A stretch of 64,000 nucleotides of DNA from Gammaproteobacteria bacterium (GCA_018813765.1 JAHJBC010000002.1:248001-312000), one strand, 5' to 3'; numbered from the stretch's first letter, positions 51,933 through 61,968 are shown. Notes: generated by a model from the letters alone, not told the origin. Translations and numbers: made by a program.

Positions 51933-53855
51933 TCAGAACGACTCCGTCGCTTTGGTGATGCGGGTCTGGAAGAAACCATACACCAGCAGGATCATGAAGA
52001 TCACCGTCGAGTAGGCGGCGGCATAGGCATACTGGTACTGTTCGAAGGCGATCTTGTAGGCCTTGGTCACCAGTATCTCGTTGGCCCCGGACGGTTCACC
52101 GCCGGAGACCAGGAAGATGATGTTGAACATGTTGAAGGTCCACACCACCGACAGCACGATGGCAGGGATCAGCGTCGGCTTCAGCAGCGGCAGCGTGATA
52201 TGGCGCAGACGCTGCCAGCGGCTCGCTCCCTCGACCTCGGCGGCCTCGTACATCTCCTTGGGAATGGATTGCAACGCGCCCAGTATCACCACCATCATGA
52301 ACGGGAAACTCAGCCAGCCGTTGGTCGCCACTCCGGTAAGGAAAGAACTGATCACGCCATCGAACCATGCAACCGGCTCCAGACCGAACATCTGCAACAC
52401 CTGGTTGATGACGCCGAACTGCGGATGGAACATGCCGCGCCAGACCAGAGCCGTGATGTAGTTTGGGATGGCCCAGGGCAGGATCAGCAGCACGCGGTAA
52501 ATGGCCTTGCCGCGCAAGCCTTCCGTGTTGAGTACCATCGCCAGAATGAAGCCGAAGCTCACGCCGATCACGACGTTGGTGATGGTCCAGACCACAGTGA
52601 CCATCAATGTCCAGTAGAAATTCTGGTAGTTCCAGATGATGCCTTCGGCAGTGTCCTGATAGATGTTGAAATCGCCGAGTATGGCCTTGAAGTTGCCCCA
52701 GCCGATCAGGCGATCCAGAAACGGCAGCGACTCGTTGAACAGGGTAGTGTCGGTGAACGCCAGCGTGATGCCGTAGGAGAACGGAAAGAACACCAGCACC
52801 AACATGCCGATCATGGCGGGGGCCACATAGATGTAGGCATAGATGTGTTCCCTGAATGCGGCGTAGGCGCGCCCCGCATAGCCATAGAGGAAGAACAGCA
52901 ACACGGCCACTGCGAACAGATCGATGGCCCACAGGATGGGACGGATGAATCCGGCACGCCGGGCCAACTGCTTCGTCTCGGCTTCTTCAGCGATGCTGCC
53001 GTCGGCGGCGATGACGCCGCGCGGGCGCTCGTAGTCGTCGGTGTCCCAATGGTTCACGCCAGCCGGATCGCGCAGCAGCGGCAGATAGCCCAGGCGGTCG
53101 AGTTGCTCTGCGCTGGCAAGGTATTGCGTGGCAATCGCGCGGTTGTCCTGCTTCACGACCTGTTCCAGCCGCCCGATCTGCTGCTGCTGATAGAACAGCA
53201 CGATCAGCAGGAATGCGACTAGCGCGATCAGCTTGGCCGGATCGACCTTCTTCTGCGTCTGCATGCGTAGCGCCGCCCCGGCCAGCAGGGCCGCGATCAA
53301 CAGCAGTATGGGGAACGGGAATGTATCGCCCGCCGCGCGGGGATATCCAGAACCGTCGAACTGCATTTGCAGTATGCCCGCGAATTCGCCGCCCGACAGG
53401 TAAGGCAAGGTCACCACCAGGCGGCCCGACGGCATCTCGTCGATCTGGATGGTCTTCTTCCGCACCACCTCCTCGCCGCGATTGGTCTCGCGCGCGGTAC
53501 GGATCAGGTTGCTCAGATCGTATAGCGGTTTCTCTTCGCGCTTGAGCTGGCGCGGCGCGCCATCACCGGGCCGGGTCGAGGCCAGCAGTTGTGGGCCGGC
53601 GACGATAATGACGGACTCGATGCGCGGTTCGAGCTTCTGCATCTCGCCCACCCGCTTGCGCGTGCCCGCGGCATCGGTATCGGCGACCGCCAGCACCAGC
53701 GCGTTCGCTTGCAGCACAGCCAGACGCTGTCGATGCTGCAGGTGCAGGTCGGCCATTTCCGCGCCAAACAGCCAGCTGCCGAGCACCAGTGCGAACAGCA
53801 TGGCGACGGCCATGCCGGGTAGTGCGGAGCGCTTGAGGTGTTCGGAAATGGTCAT
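51933..53855 (-). CDS. malF: MalF-like ABC permease with large N-terminal sensor-like extension
   Basis: A 640-residue protein. The C-terminal part from about residue 340 is a normal MalF permease core (AYIYVAPAMIGMLVLVFFPF, with the EAA loop EMYEAAEVEGASRWQRLRHI). The N-terminal 330 residues are unusual: a membrane helix (about 12-31), an extracytoplasmic region of about 150 residues (helical, then strands), two helices (about 182-225), a second extracytoplasmic loop (about 226-310) and another helix. The first part looks like a periplasmic sensor domain of chemoreceptors or kinases. E. coli MalF is 514 residues and has only one large periplasmic loop elsewhere. It lies between malE and malG. 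Confidence 0.88.
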   Translation of the reverse strand: MTISEHLKRSALPGMAVAMLFALVLGSWLFGAEMADLHLQHRQRLAVLQANALVLAVADTDAAGTRKRVGEMQKLEPRIESVIIVAGPQLLASTRPGDGAPRQLKREEKPLYDLSNLIRTARETNRGEEVVRKKTIQIDEMPSGRLVVTLPYLSGGEFAGILQMQFDGSGYPRAAGDTFPFPILLLIAALLAGAALRMQTQKKVDPAKLIALVAFLLIVLFYQQQQIGRLEQVVKQDNRAIATQYLASAEQLDRLGYLPLLRDPAGVNHWDTDDYERPRGVIAADGSIAEEAETKQLARRAGFIRPILWAIDLFAVAVLLFFLYGYAGRAYAAFREHIYAYIYVAPAMIGMLVLVFFPFSYGITLAFTDTTLFNESLPFLDRLIGWGNFKAILGDFNIYQDTAEGIIWNYQNFYWTLMVTVVWTITNVVIGVSFGFILAMVLNTEGLRGKAIYRVLLILPWAIPNYITALVWRGMFHPQFGVINQVLQMFGLEPVAWFDGVISSFLTGVATNGWLSFPFMMVVILGALQSIPKEMYEAAEVEGASRWQRLRHITLPLLKPTLIPAIVLSVVWTFNMFNIIFLVSGGEPSGANEILVTKAYKIAFEQYQYAYAAAYSTVIFMILLVYGFFQTRITKATESF

Positions 53856-53885
53856 GGCTGTGCCGTGTCGGGATAGTGCGCGGAA

Positions 53886-55106
53886 TCAGCGCCCCTTGCG
53901 CAGCGCGTTGATGCTCTCCTGCACCATCTTCGACGCTTCCTTGATCGCCGCTTCCGGTGTGGCATTGCCCTTGACCACCTTGTTCATCGCGGTGGTGGCC
54001 GGCGACCACACCATGGTCATCTCCGCCCGGTTTGGCATGGGCTCGGCGCTGTTCAACTGGTCGTGGAAGGCATTGAGAACGACATCGCCGGTGATCCGCT
54101 TGTCCTTGTAGATCGCGGCATTGGTATGCAACTGGCGACCTTCCAGCGCCAGGATCAGGCCTGCTTCTTCCGAGGCGAGGAACTTGGCAAAGTCATACGC
54201 CGCTTCTTTCTGTTTGGAGCTGGCGGAGATATAGGCGCCCTCAATGGTCAGCCACGGTCGCATCGGTTTTTTTCCCGCCTCATCGATTACCGGAAGCATG
54301 GCCAGACCAAAGTCTATGGATGGCGAAATCTCACCGATGAACCAGGGGCCGTTGAACACCATGGCCACCTTGCCCTCGTTGAACATCGAGGACACCAGCG
54401 TCTCGGACGGCTCGCTCGGCATGATGCCGTCCTGCTTGTACCACTTCATCATCTGCTTGATGGAAGCGACGGTCTCCTTCGAGTTCAGTACCAGCTTGCC
54501 GTTCTTGTCGAACACGCTGCCGCCGAAGGCGTTCATCAGCGCCGCGTGGAAATAGAAGTTGGTATACCAGTAGGCAAGGCCATAACGGCCGGAGTCGGCA
54601 TGGGTCAGCGACTTGGCGAGCTTGACCATCTCGGTCGAAGTCTTCGGTGGCGTCTTCACCAGCGCCTTGTTGTAGATCAGCGTGATGCTCTTGTAGTTGA
54701 GCGGCAAGCCGAACACCGTGCCCTTGTAAGTCATCGCATCCATCATGCCGGGCAGGAACTGTTGCTGCGTCGCCTCATCCATGAAGAAGCCGATGGGTTC
54801 GACCGTCTTGCCCGATTCGATCCAGCCGCCCAGCCGGTCCTGCGCATAGATGAACACGTCCGGCCCCTTCCCCCTCGGTACCGAGGCGGTAATCTTGTCC
54901 GCGTAGGCATCGTAGGGGATGGCCAGTGTGGTCACCTTGGTTCCGGCCGTCCTGGACTCGTACAGTTTGGCGACCTTCTCGATGGCGTTCTTTTCCGCGC
55001 CGCGATAGGCGTGCCACAGCACCAGTTCGGCCGCCTGAGCCGCGCCGAATACGCCGGCCAGGAACAGGCCGCCGATGACCAGAATGATCCGCATTGGTTT
55101 ATTCAT
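53886..55106 (-). CDS. malE: MalE-like maltose/maltodextrin binding protein
   Basis: A 406-residue periplasmic solute-binding protein. A signal peptide (to about residue 25, AAQAA) is followed by ELVLWHAYRGAEKNAIEKVAK, GPDVFIYAQDRLGGWIESGK, GLPLNYKSITLIYNKALV and KVAMVFNGPWFIGEI, which match the maltose-binding family; the aromatic residues expected for sugar stacking are present. The start at 55106 has GAGGAGAAAAAG; a longer frame runs into malK. It lies 22 bases after malK and 30 before malF. Confidence 0.93.
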   Translation of the reverse strand: MNKPMRIILVIGGLFLAGVFGAAQAAELVLWHAYRGAEKNAIEKVAKLYESRTAGTKVTTLAIPYDAYADKITASVPRGKGPDVFIYAQDRLGGWIESGKTVEPIGFFMDEATQQQFLPGMMDAMTYKGTVFGLPLNYKSITLIYNKALVKTPPKTSTEMVKLAKSLTHADSGRYGLAYWYTNFYFHAALMNAFGGSVFDKNGKLVLNSKETVASIKQMMKWYKQDGIMPSEPSETLVSSMFNEGKVAMVFNGPWFIGEISPSIDFGLAMLPVIDEAGKKPMRPWLTIEGAYISASSKQKEAAYDFAKFLASEEAGLILALEGRQLHTNAAIYKDKRITGDVVLNAFHDQLNSAEPMPNRAEMTMVWSPATTAMNKVVKGNATPEAAIKEASKMVQESINALRKGR

Positions 55107-55128
55107 CTTTTTCTCCTCGAAAAAACAG

Positions 55129-56247
55129 TTAACGCAAGCGCAACTCGGTGACCGGGTCGAACAGATGGATCGCCTCACACTTCAGGTGCATGGTGACGGT
55201 ATCACCGGGGGATGGCAGGCGACCGTGGCTATGCAGTCGGCCGACCATGATCTGCTCGCCGACGCGGAAATGCAGGATGGCTTCGTGGCCCAGCAACTCG
55301 ACCATCTCGACCTGCCCCTGCACCGCCTGGATCTGCGGCCAATCCACCTCGTGCGGCGCACCGATGTGTTCGGGACGGATGCCCAGCATCACTTCCTGCC
55401 CGCGCCGGGCTTGTGCCGCCTCCTTGAATTGCGCACTGACCGGCATGCTGCCGCCGAGCGAACTCAACGTGGCGCCGTCGTCGCCCAGGCGCGCATGCAC
55501 GATGTTCATGTTGGGCGTGCCGATGAAACGCGCCACGAAGATATTGTCGGGCCGGTCGTACAGATCCATCGGCGAACCGCATTGCATCAGATTGGTGTCG
55601 CGCGGGTGCGCCTTGTCGCAGGCGCTCAGCACGGCGATGCGCTGCCCCATGGTCATGGCCTCGACCTGATCGTGTGTCACATAGACAGTCGTGGTGTTGA
55701 GCCTGCGCTGCAGCTTGCTGATCTCGGCGCGCATCTGCACGCGCAGCTCGGCATCCAGGTTGGATAATGGCTCGTCAAAAAGAAACACCGAGGGGTTGCG
55801 TACGATGGCACGGCCGAGCGCGACGCGCTGGCGCTGGCCACCGGACAGCGCCTTGGGCTTGCGGTCGAGCAGCTTGTCCAGTCCGAGCAGGTCGGCGGCA
55901 TCCTGCACGCGCTTGCGGATATCGGCGTCGGGAAGCTTGCGTATCTTCAGGCCGAAGGCGATGTTGTCGTACACACTCATGTGCGGATACAGGGCATAGC
56001 TCTGGAACACCATGGCGATGTCGCGATCCTTGGGGTGGACATCGTTGACGACACGGTCGCCGATCCATAGCTCGCCGGTACTGATGGTCTCCAGCCCGGC
56101 GATCATGCGCAGCACGGTGGATTTGCCACAGCCGGACGGACCGACGAACACCATGAATTCGCCGTCGTTCACCGAGAAGTCGAGGTTCTTGATGATCTCG
56201 GTCTCGCCGAAACTCTTGCCGATCCTGTCGAAACGTATCGAAGCCAT
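55129..56247 (-). CDS. malK: MalK/UgpC-type ABC transporter ATPase
   Basis: A 372-residue ATPase with Walker A GPSGCGKST (36-44), the signature LSGGQRQRVALGRA, Walker B VFLFDEPLSN and the switch His in VTHDQ. A C-terminal OB-type regulatory domain (IGIRPEHIGAP, VEMVELLGHE) is typical of the carbohydrate uptake group-1 ATPases. A small insert (ACDKAHPRDTN) follows the Walker region's VEAMTMGQRIAVL. Its start overlaps the amylase stop (TGATG). It would energise the MalEFG system. Confidence 0.95.
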   Translation of the reverse strand: MASIRFDRIGKSFGETEIIKNLDFSVNDGEFMVFVGPSGCGKSTVLRMIAGLETISTGELWIGDRVVNDVHPKDRDIAMVFQSYALYPHMSVYDNIAFGLKIRKLPDADIRKRVQDAADLLGLDKLLDRKPKALSGGQRQRVALGRAIVRNPSVFLFDEPLSNLDAELRVQMRAEISKLQRRLNTTTVYVTHDQVEAMTMGQRIAVLSACDKAHPRDTNLMQCGSPMDLYDRPDNIFVARFIGTPNMNIVHARLGDDGATLSSLGGSMPVSAQFKEAAQARRGQEVMLGIRPEHIGAPHEVDWPQIQAVQGQVEMVELLGHEAILHFRVGEQIMVGRLHSHGRLPSPGDTVTMHLKCEAIHLFDPVTELRLR

Positions 56248-57812
56248 CAGTGTTCCGCCTTTCCCGAACCCGCACTCAGAATGCGCACCGACCTGGGGTC
56301 CATCGGTAACGTTATACGCCCTGTTGAAGATAACGATGCTTTCTTGTTCAAATCATCCATGAGCGGTTTTCCGTTCAACCACTCCGGCAGCATGAAGTCG
56401 GCAGCCAGTTCCCGGTCCTCGCGATTGACCAGCACCATCACGCTGTCGCCGCTCGCCGCATCGTGACGGAGATAGGCCAGCAGCGGTTCCTTAGGCCCGG
56501 ACAACAACGTGTAATCGCCACGGCGCAGCGCCGGATGCTCCCGGCGGATATGCAGCAGCGCCTTGTAGTAGTCGCGCATCGCCTCGTCGCGCGCCTTGCC
56601 CTTGCCCGGGCGGATGTCGCGCTCGCCCCAGGGCATGTCGGTGCGGTTGAGCGGCCATTCGCTGCCGGCACGCGCGACCTCCTCGCCGTAGTAGATCACC
56701 GGCAGGCCGAGCGAAGTCATCTGGATGGCGGCGCAGATGCGGAACTTGTCCTTGTCGTTGCCCAGGTTGTACAACGCCATCGGTTCGTCGTGACTGGAAA
56801 GGTAATGCGCCAGCAGATAACCCTTGCGCACCTTGTGTCGCGAAGCGAGATAGCTGCCGTAGGCGACCGCCCGGCCGCGCCCATTCACGAACGCCTCGCA
56901 ACTGCCCTTGAAACTGAAATCGAAACCGGCATCGATCTCATCCTTCTCGAAATAGGGATCGAGCGATTTCGCATCGCCACCCCAGTGTTCGGCCAGCAGG
57001 AAGAAATCCCTGCCAATCTCGGCGCGTGTGCGGCGCCTGTGCTCCAGCCAGAAATCGGTCGCTACATGCTTGTAAGTATCCAGCCGGAAACCGTCGACGC
57101 CTGCCTGTCTGGCAAGATCGATGTTGGCCTGCAACAGATAGTCCCTGACCTCGGGCAGCTCGGTCCTGAAATCGGGCAGGCCTCCTACGCGGCAGGTGAC
57201 GGGATCCACTTCACAATTGCCTTCGCCGAAACGCAACCAGCTCTGCCCGTCCGAGGTGCGGCGCGACTCGTAGCCGGCGCCATAACCGGCATGGTTGTAC
57301 ACCACGTCAAGCAACACCTTGATGTTGCGCTTGTGCGCCTCGGCGACCAGCGTCTGCAAATCTCCCATCGCGCCGAAATGCGGGTCGAGTGCGTTGAAGT
57401 CGTCGATCCAATAGCCGTGGAAACCGCAGTGCCGGAACTCGGCCAGACCCAGTTTGGCAGGCGCGCTGGCATAAGGACACTGCGATATCTGTCGTTGCAG
57501 TGGGTTGATCCAGATTGCAGTGATGCCAAGATCGGCGAGATCGTCGAGCCGTTGCGCCAGCCCCTTCAGGTCGCCGCCATGGAAACCGCCGGGATTGCTG
57601 CGCTCTACGTTGCGGTTGTTCGAGTTGTCGCCGTCGGCATAGCGGTCGACGAGCACGAAATAGACCACGTCATCGGACCAGTCCGGCGCGGCAGAGGAGA
57701 GAGAAGGATGGAGCGACAGGGCAAGCAGGACGAGCAGCCAGACGCATGACGTGAGACGCCTTCCCACACGGGTTACGGTCATGCATGGTGAAACGTATTG
57801 CAAGAGTTGCAT
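56247..57812 (-). CDS. Secreted alpha-amylase (GH13)
   Basis: A 521-residue exported glycoside hydrolase. A signal peptide (about 1-42) precedes a GH13 catalytic domain with GITAIWINP, DVVYNHAGYG, GFRLDTYKHV (nucleophile Asp245), LLAEHWG (acid/base Glu275) and LSSHDEP (Asp342). A C-terminal beta domain follows. It would cut starch or maltodextrins outside the cytoplasm and feed the transporter encoded behind it; its stop overlaps the malK start. The ATG at 57812 is supported by GAGGGAGAAGC; a second ATG (residue 11) is possible. It opens the operon, 183 bases after the DUF4139 gene. Confidence 0.94.
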   Translation of the reverse strand: MQLLQYVSPCMTVTRVGRRLTSCVWLLVLLALSLHPSLSSAAPDWSDDVVYFVLVDRYADGDNSNNRNVERSNPGGFHGGDLKGLAQRLDDLADLGITAIWINPLQRQISQCPYASAPAKLGLAEFRHCGFHGYWIDDFNALDPHFGAMGDLQTLVAEAHKRNIKVLLDVVYNHAGYGAGYESRRTSDGQSWLRFGEGNCEVDPVTCRVGGLPDFRTELPEVRDYLLQANIDLARQAGVDGFRLDTYKHVATDFWLEHRRRTRAEIGRDFFLLAEHWGGDAKSLDPYFEKDEIDAGFDFSFKGSCEAFVNGRGRAVAYGSYLASRHKVRKGYLLAHYLSSHDEPMALYNLGNDKDKFRICAAIQMTSLGLPVIYYGEEVARAGSEWPLNRTDMPWGERDIRPGKGKARDEAMRDYYKALLHIRREHPALRRGDYTLLSGPKEPLLAYLRHDAASGDSVMVLVNREDRELAADFMLPEWLNGKPLMDDLNKKASLSSTGRITLPMDPRSVRILSAGSGKAEH

Positions 57813-57995
57813 GCTTCTCCCTCATCTTTGGTACGTTGCCTCAGATGCTGCGCAATGCCTGGTCAATGCTCTTACATACTACTCATGCTACTGCACTTCC
57901 GGTGAAACTGAAGCGATTCTCTGCCCGAAGATGCACCTGCGTCAATATCACCTTGCCGGAAGAGATGACCTCACGGCAGGCAGGGACGATACTCC

Positions 57996-59438
57996 TCAAT
58001 ACTTCACCTGCACGCGATATGCCAGTTTCGCGCTGCCTTCCGCAGGCACGTTGACCTGCCACACCGCCGTGTTGCTGGCCGCCTTGCTGTGCTTGTGGTT
58101 CTCGCTGATGACCTTCCAGTCGCCGGGGATGGGTTCCTGTACCTTCACCACGACCGATTCCTTCTTCGCGTTCTTCAGCACGATCTCGAAGGCGCTCTCG
58201 AACATCGAATTGCCTTTGGCCGGGTTGGGCAGGCGTTTGAAATCAGTCTGCTTCTTGTCCGCTGTCACATCGAACGATTCGCCCAGCTTGAGGCGCACCT
58301 TCTCGTTCTTCGGCGTGTGGTCGATGCGGTCCTCGCCGACGAACTGGGCATTGCCCGCGCCGTCCTTCTTGTACACGCGGATCACCCCTTTGGGCAGCGG
58401 CATGCCGAGATGGCTTGCTTCCTTGTTGTCGAACTCGACGAACACCGCCACCTTCATCTTCTGTCCAAGGTCGCCGTAGCTGCTGCCGTAGTAGTAATTG
58501 GCGCCGCGCAACAGCAGCTCCTTGCGCGTGGGCACACCGGAAGCAGTGAGCAGCGAGACCTGCTTGGTCTGGTTCTCGGCGATGGTGGTGGGCCGGTCCA
58601 GCGTGTAGAGGTGATATTCCATCAGCGATTCTTCCGCCATGCTCGCGGCTGGCGCAGCCATGGCCAGCATCGCTTTCTCACGCCTGTCTGCGTAGCGCAT
58701 CTCGTCCTGCACCCGGTTCACATCGCCCGCCACCAGTTGCAGTTTCGCGTTGTTATAACTCGCACCACTGGTGTTGGTCAGCGTCACCCAACCGGACAGG
58801 TCGAGCTTGTCGTCTGCCGTATTCAGCTCGGCGACGTAATCCGCCTTCCATGCCAGTCCGCCGGTGAGATAGGAAAGCTCCACTTCCTGCTGTGCCGCGC
58901 CACCGTTATTGAGCGACATCACCAGCGTGGGGCGGTCGCGCAGGTTCTCCGGCACATCGGGATAGACGATGCGTCCCGGCATGCCGGTCTCGATGCGGTT
59001 ACCGATCTTCAGCACCACACCCTCGTTGGCCGACAGCACCAGCGCCTGCTCGGTGCTGTCGTTGCCGGTGGCGGGATTGGTGCGGACGACGCTGACGGTC
59101 TTGCCGACATATTTCTCCAGCAACTTGCCCGGTGTGAGCAGATCGAAATCGAAGTTCTGCTCGATGACCGACAACTTGCCCGGACTGCTCAGACTGCGCA
59201 GCAGTGCCGTCTCCGGTCGCATCCCCGCGCTCACATCGCGAAAGGCCAGCGCATTCTGCCCACTGCCCAGTTGCACCTTGCGCTGATCCTTCACCAGCGC
59301 AAGATCCTCGTTATAGATGGTGACGGCGACGCTTTGCTGGTCTTGCAACGTGCTGCGCAGTTCGTCGGCCTGTGCTGCGGGAATCGCAAGCGCTGCCAGC
59401 AGGAAGGCGGCGAGGATGGGGCGCTGGAATATCGGCAT
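57996..59438 (-). CDS. DUF4139 family exported protein
   Basis: A 480-residue exported protein with a signal peptide (to about residue 24, AAQA) and a DUF4139 domain (VTIYNEDLALVKDQRKVQL, LTGGLAWKADYVAELN, WVTLTNTSGASYNNAKLQLVAGDVNR, AYRVQVKY at the end). The family is common in proteobacteria and has no settled function; members are predicted surface or periplasmic proteins. The start at 59438 is chosen for its CGGAGACACTC site and signal peptide. It is in the same direction as the amylase operon but separated from it by 183 bases without a visible terminator. Confidence 0.88.
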   Translation of the reverse strand: MPIFQRPILAAFLLAALAIPAAQADELRSTLQDQQSVAVTIYNEDLALVKDQRKVQLGSGQNALAFRDVSAGMRPETALLRSLSSPGKLSVIEQNFDFDLLTPGKLLEKYVGKTVSVVRTNPATGNDSTEQALVLSANEGVVLKIGNRIETGMPGRIVYPDVPENLRDRPTLVMSLNNGGAAQQEVELSYLTGGLAWKADYVAELNTADDKLDLSGWVTLTNTSGASYNNAKLQLVAGDVNRVQDEMRYADRREKAMLAMAAPAASMAEESLMEYHLYTLDRPTTIAENQTKQVSLLTASGVPTRKELLLRGANYYYGSSYGDLGQKMKVAVFVEFDNKEASHLGMPLPKGVIRVYKKDGAGNAQFVGEDRIDHTPKNEKVRLKLGESFDVTADKKQTDFKRLPNPAKGNSMFESAFEIVLKNAKKESVVVKVQEPIPGDWKVISENHKHSKAASNTAVWQVNVPAEGSAKLAYRVQVKY

Positions 59439-59495
59439 GAGTGTCTCCGGTTGGTTGGGGTTCGTCACGGTCACAGGATGCATCTTACGTGGCGC

Positions 59496-60008
59496 TCAGA
59501 CAGATTCCAAACGTCGTTTATTCATGCTGTATATCAGATAGCGCCAGCAGACATATCCGGCGACTGCACCGCTGGCGATGCATCCGGGCAACATCGCCAG
59601 ATACTGCTGCCAGAACACCGGGTTGAGTAACGACAGCCCTCTCCAGTCGATCAGGTTTGCCATCAGCAGACAGCTTGGCCCGACCGCCGTAAGCACCCCG
59701 CAGATCACAAAATACTGCCAGTGATGGAGCCTGTACTCGCGAGCGATGGCGATGCAAAGCGCATATGGGATCACCCCGGAGATCAGGGCGAACATCCAGA
59801 CGGCGACGATCTCCAGCAACAGGTAGAGGGACTTGAACGAATGCCCCGTCAGCAACTGCGCCAGGACCGACATATCGAATCCGCTGTGCCACAGCAGAGT
59901 TACGACACGATCCACGGCCAGGACCAGGGGGAACATAAGCGCGGCAGCAAAAATGGCGAGCAGGAATGCCACGACCGCACTCTCGATCCCCGGTTTTGTC
60001 TTTTCCAT
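59496..60008 (-). CDS. Hypothetical integral membrane protein
   Basis: A 170-residue protein with about five hydrophobic segments (VVAFLLAIFAAALMFPLVLA, LYLLLEIVAVWMFALISGVIP, YFVICGVLTAVGPSCLLMA, then PGCIASGAVAGYVCWRYLIY). No family is recognised. The start at 60008 has AAGGAGAATCGT and gives MEKTKPG; a longer frame lacks a site. It lies between CreD and the DUF4139 gene on the same strand, with 106 and 57 base gaps. Confidence 0.75.
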   Translation of the reverse strand: MEKTKPGIESAVVAFLLAIFAAALMFPLVLAVDRVVTLLWHSGFDMSVLAQLLTGHSFKSLYLLLEIVAVWMFALISGVIPYALCIAIAREYRLHHWQYFVICGVLTAVGPSCLLMANLIDWRGLSLLNPVFWQQYLAMLPGCIASGAVAGYVCWRYLIYSMNKRRLESV

Positions 60009-60114
60009 ACGATTCTCCTTATGTGATGTTTCTTTGCGAGACGTGTTCTGTCGATGGATGCAACCTCTTAGCACCGCCCGGACAGTGTTCCGGGCGGCGC
60101 CATCGATTACCGCA

Positions 60115-61437
60115 TTAATCCTCTGTCTGCATCACGTTCAAGCGGTACCAGTCCATGCGGCGCGTCAGCACCATCACGGCGGCCAGCGCTGAGAACATGA
60201 CCAGCGTGCCCATCAGCAAGGCGTTGTCCTCCGATTGCAGCACGCCGTACAACACGGCATACAGTAGTGCGATGCCGCCGGAAAAGGCCAGCGCAGGTTT
60301 ACGGTTCTTCAGCACGCCCGCCAGATAGATGCCGATGAGTGCGGCACAGGCGGCTCCGGACGACACATAGGCAGCCAGGAACGGCATGTGTTCGGACAGG
60401 CTGATGATGAGCAGGAAAAACATCGCCATCGCCAGCCCCACCAGCAAATACTGCATGGGGTGGATGCGCAGGCTGCGCAGCACTTCGAACATAAAGAACG
60501 AGGTGAAGACCAGCACGACGAACAACACGCCGTATTTCACCGCACGTTCCGACAACAGGTAGACGTTGACCGGGTCGATGAAATCCACCGAGAAGGTCTC
60601 GGCGCAGCCCTCTTGTCCACCCGCATCGGTACTGTTGCGCGCCAGATTGGTCACCAGCCATTGCGCACTGAAACCCTTCTCGTCCACGGTGCGCGTGCGC
60701 GGCAGATAGCTGCCGCCGAAGGACGGATGTGGCCAGGAGGATGTGAGCGACATCTCGGTATTGTTGCCTGCCGGCGAGACGGACAGCGTGGTCATGCCTT
60801 GCAGTTCCAGCGGAAATTCAAAGTTGAGTACCTGCACCTCGGTCATATCCGGCGCTTTCATCAACACATGCATGCCGTTGCCCGCCATTGCACCGATGCT
60901 GCCCGGCGCGAACTCGTACTCCTTGTTATTCAGCGTCAACACTGGTGCGTTGCGGATACCGCGCGAGTCGCTCACCTTCATCACGAAATAGGAAGCCACG
61001 GGGATGATGTCGGCCAACGGCTTGTTGATGCCATAACCCTGCGGCACGACGATATCCCCCGACAGCTTGCTGTGCAGATTGAACAAGCGCGCCTGATAGA
61101 TGCCCCGGCTTCTGCTCTCAACATCGGCATCGCCATCGATCTTCAGGCTGTGCGGCGCAATGACTGCCTCCTGCATGGCGGACTCGCTGAGGGTGACCCG
61201 CTCTACACCGTTGCTGTCCTTGGTGGTGTAGCGCTCGCGCAGTTTGTATTTGATCAACAGATAAGGCCCGGTGATGGTCTGCGGCCCGGAAGCGCTGCGC
61301 GCGATGTCCTGCTGTACCTGGTTCTGCAACATCTGGCGTTCGCTGATCTTGGACTGGATCATGCCCAGCGGGATCAGCAAAAGCAGCGCCAGCAGGCAGA
61401 TCATCAATATCTTAAAAAAAAGCGGATTGCGTAACAT
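60115..61437 (-). CDS. creD: CreD family inner-membrane protein
   Basis: A 440-residue inner-membrane protein of the CreD (CetR) family. An N-terminal helix (about 8-26) is followed by a long periplasmic domain (ISERQMLQNQVQQDIARS, GPYLLIKYK, GIYQARLFN, FSVDFIDPVNVYLLSERAVKYG) and about six C-terminal helices. In enterobacteria CreD is controlled by CreBC and affects envelope stress and colicin sensitivity. No creBC genes are near. GAGGAGCCAACC precedes the ATG. It probably shares a transcript with the upstream YdjM-like gene (15 bases apart). Confidence 0.93.
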   Translation of the reverse strand: MLRNPLFFKILMICLLALLLLIPLGMIQSKISERQMLQNQVQQDIARSASGPQTITGPYLLIKYKLRERYTTKDSNGVERVTLSESAMQEAVIAPHSLKIDGDADVESRSRGIYQARLFNLHSKLSGDIVVPQGYGINKPLADIIPVASYFVMKVSDSRGIRNAPVLTLNNKEYEFAPGSIGAMAGNGMHVLMKAPDMTEVQVLNFEFPLELQGMTTLSVSPAGNNTEMSLTSSWPHPSFGGSYLPRTRTVDEKGFSAQWLVTNLARNSTDAGGQEGCAETFSVDFIDPVNVYLLSERAVKYGVLFVVLVFTSFFMFEVLRSLRIHPMQYLLVGLAMAMFFLLIISLSEHMPFLAAYVSSGAACAALIGIYLAGVLKNRKPALAFSGGIALLYAVLYGVLQSEDNALLMGTLVMFSALAAVMVLTRRMDWYRLNVMQTED

Positions 61438-61452
61438 GGTTGGCTCCTCGGC

Positions 61453-61968
61453 TTAACGGTTGGGTGAATGTTCGGGCTGGAATGCGGCACGGATAAGGAT
61501 CAGCAGCATCCCGACCATCCCGGCAAGGACGCAGCCCAGATACACATCCTCGGTCCACGACACATGCAACCAGGGATTGGCATCGGTGAGCGGCAGGAAA
61601 GGACGCATGTCCGCATGCATCAGCGCATCCATCAGCACATGGCTGAAGGTGCCCAGCAGCGCACTCAGCCATGCCTGCAATGCCGAGATCGGCGCAGAAG
61701 CCAGCGCACTCCCGCCCAGCCGCTCATACACACGCCACGCCATGTGTATGCCCCGCCTGCCCCACATCGCCGTGGCCGCCGCAATACCCGCCGCCCCCAG
61801 AAGCGAATGCGTCGCCCCATGCAAAACCGCATCCCCCGCCAGCATGCGATACAGCGGCTCGATATCCATCGCCACATTCGCCAGTGCAAACGTGGAAAGA
61901 CTGAATTGATTTGGCATCACCCCCTTGAGCAAAAGCCCGGGGCCGAAATGAAAAGGTGTGAACGGCAT
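61453..61968 (-). CDS. YdjM/DUF457-like membrane-bound hydrolase family protein
   Basis: A 171-residue membrane protein resembling the YdjM/DUF457 family of predicted metal-dependent hydrolases. It keeps an N-terminal MPFTPFHFGPGLLLKG with a histidine, ANVAMDIEPLYRML, HGATHSLLGAAG and FSHVLMDALMHADMRP, a set of His/Asp residues in or near helices that could bind a metal. An AAGGAGGTTGCC site precedes the ATG. It directly precedes creD. Confidence 0.8.
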   Translation of the reverse strand: MPFTPFHFGPGLLLKGVMPNQFSLSTFALANVAMDIEPLYRMLAGDAVLHGATHSLLGAAGIAAATAMWGRRGIHMAWRVYERLGGSALASAPISALQAWLSALLGTFSHVLMDALMHADMRPFLPLTDANPWLHVSWTEDVYLGCVLAGMVGMLLILIRAAFQPEHSPNR

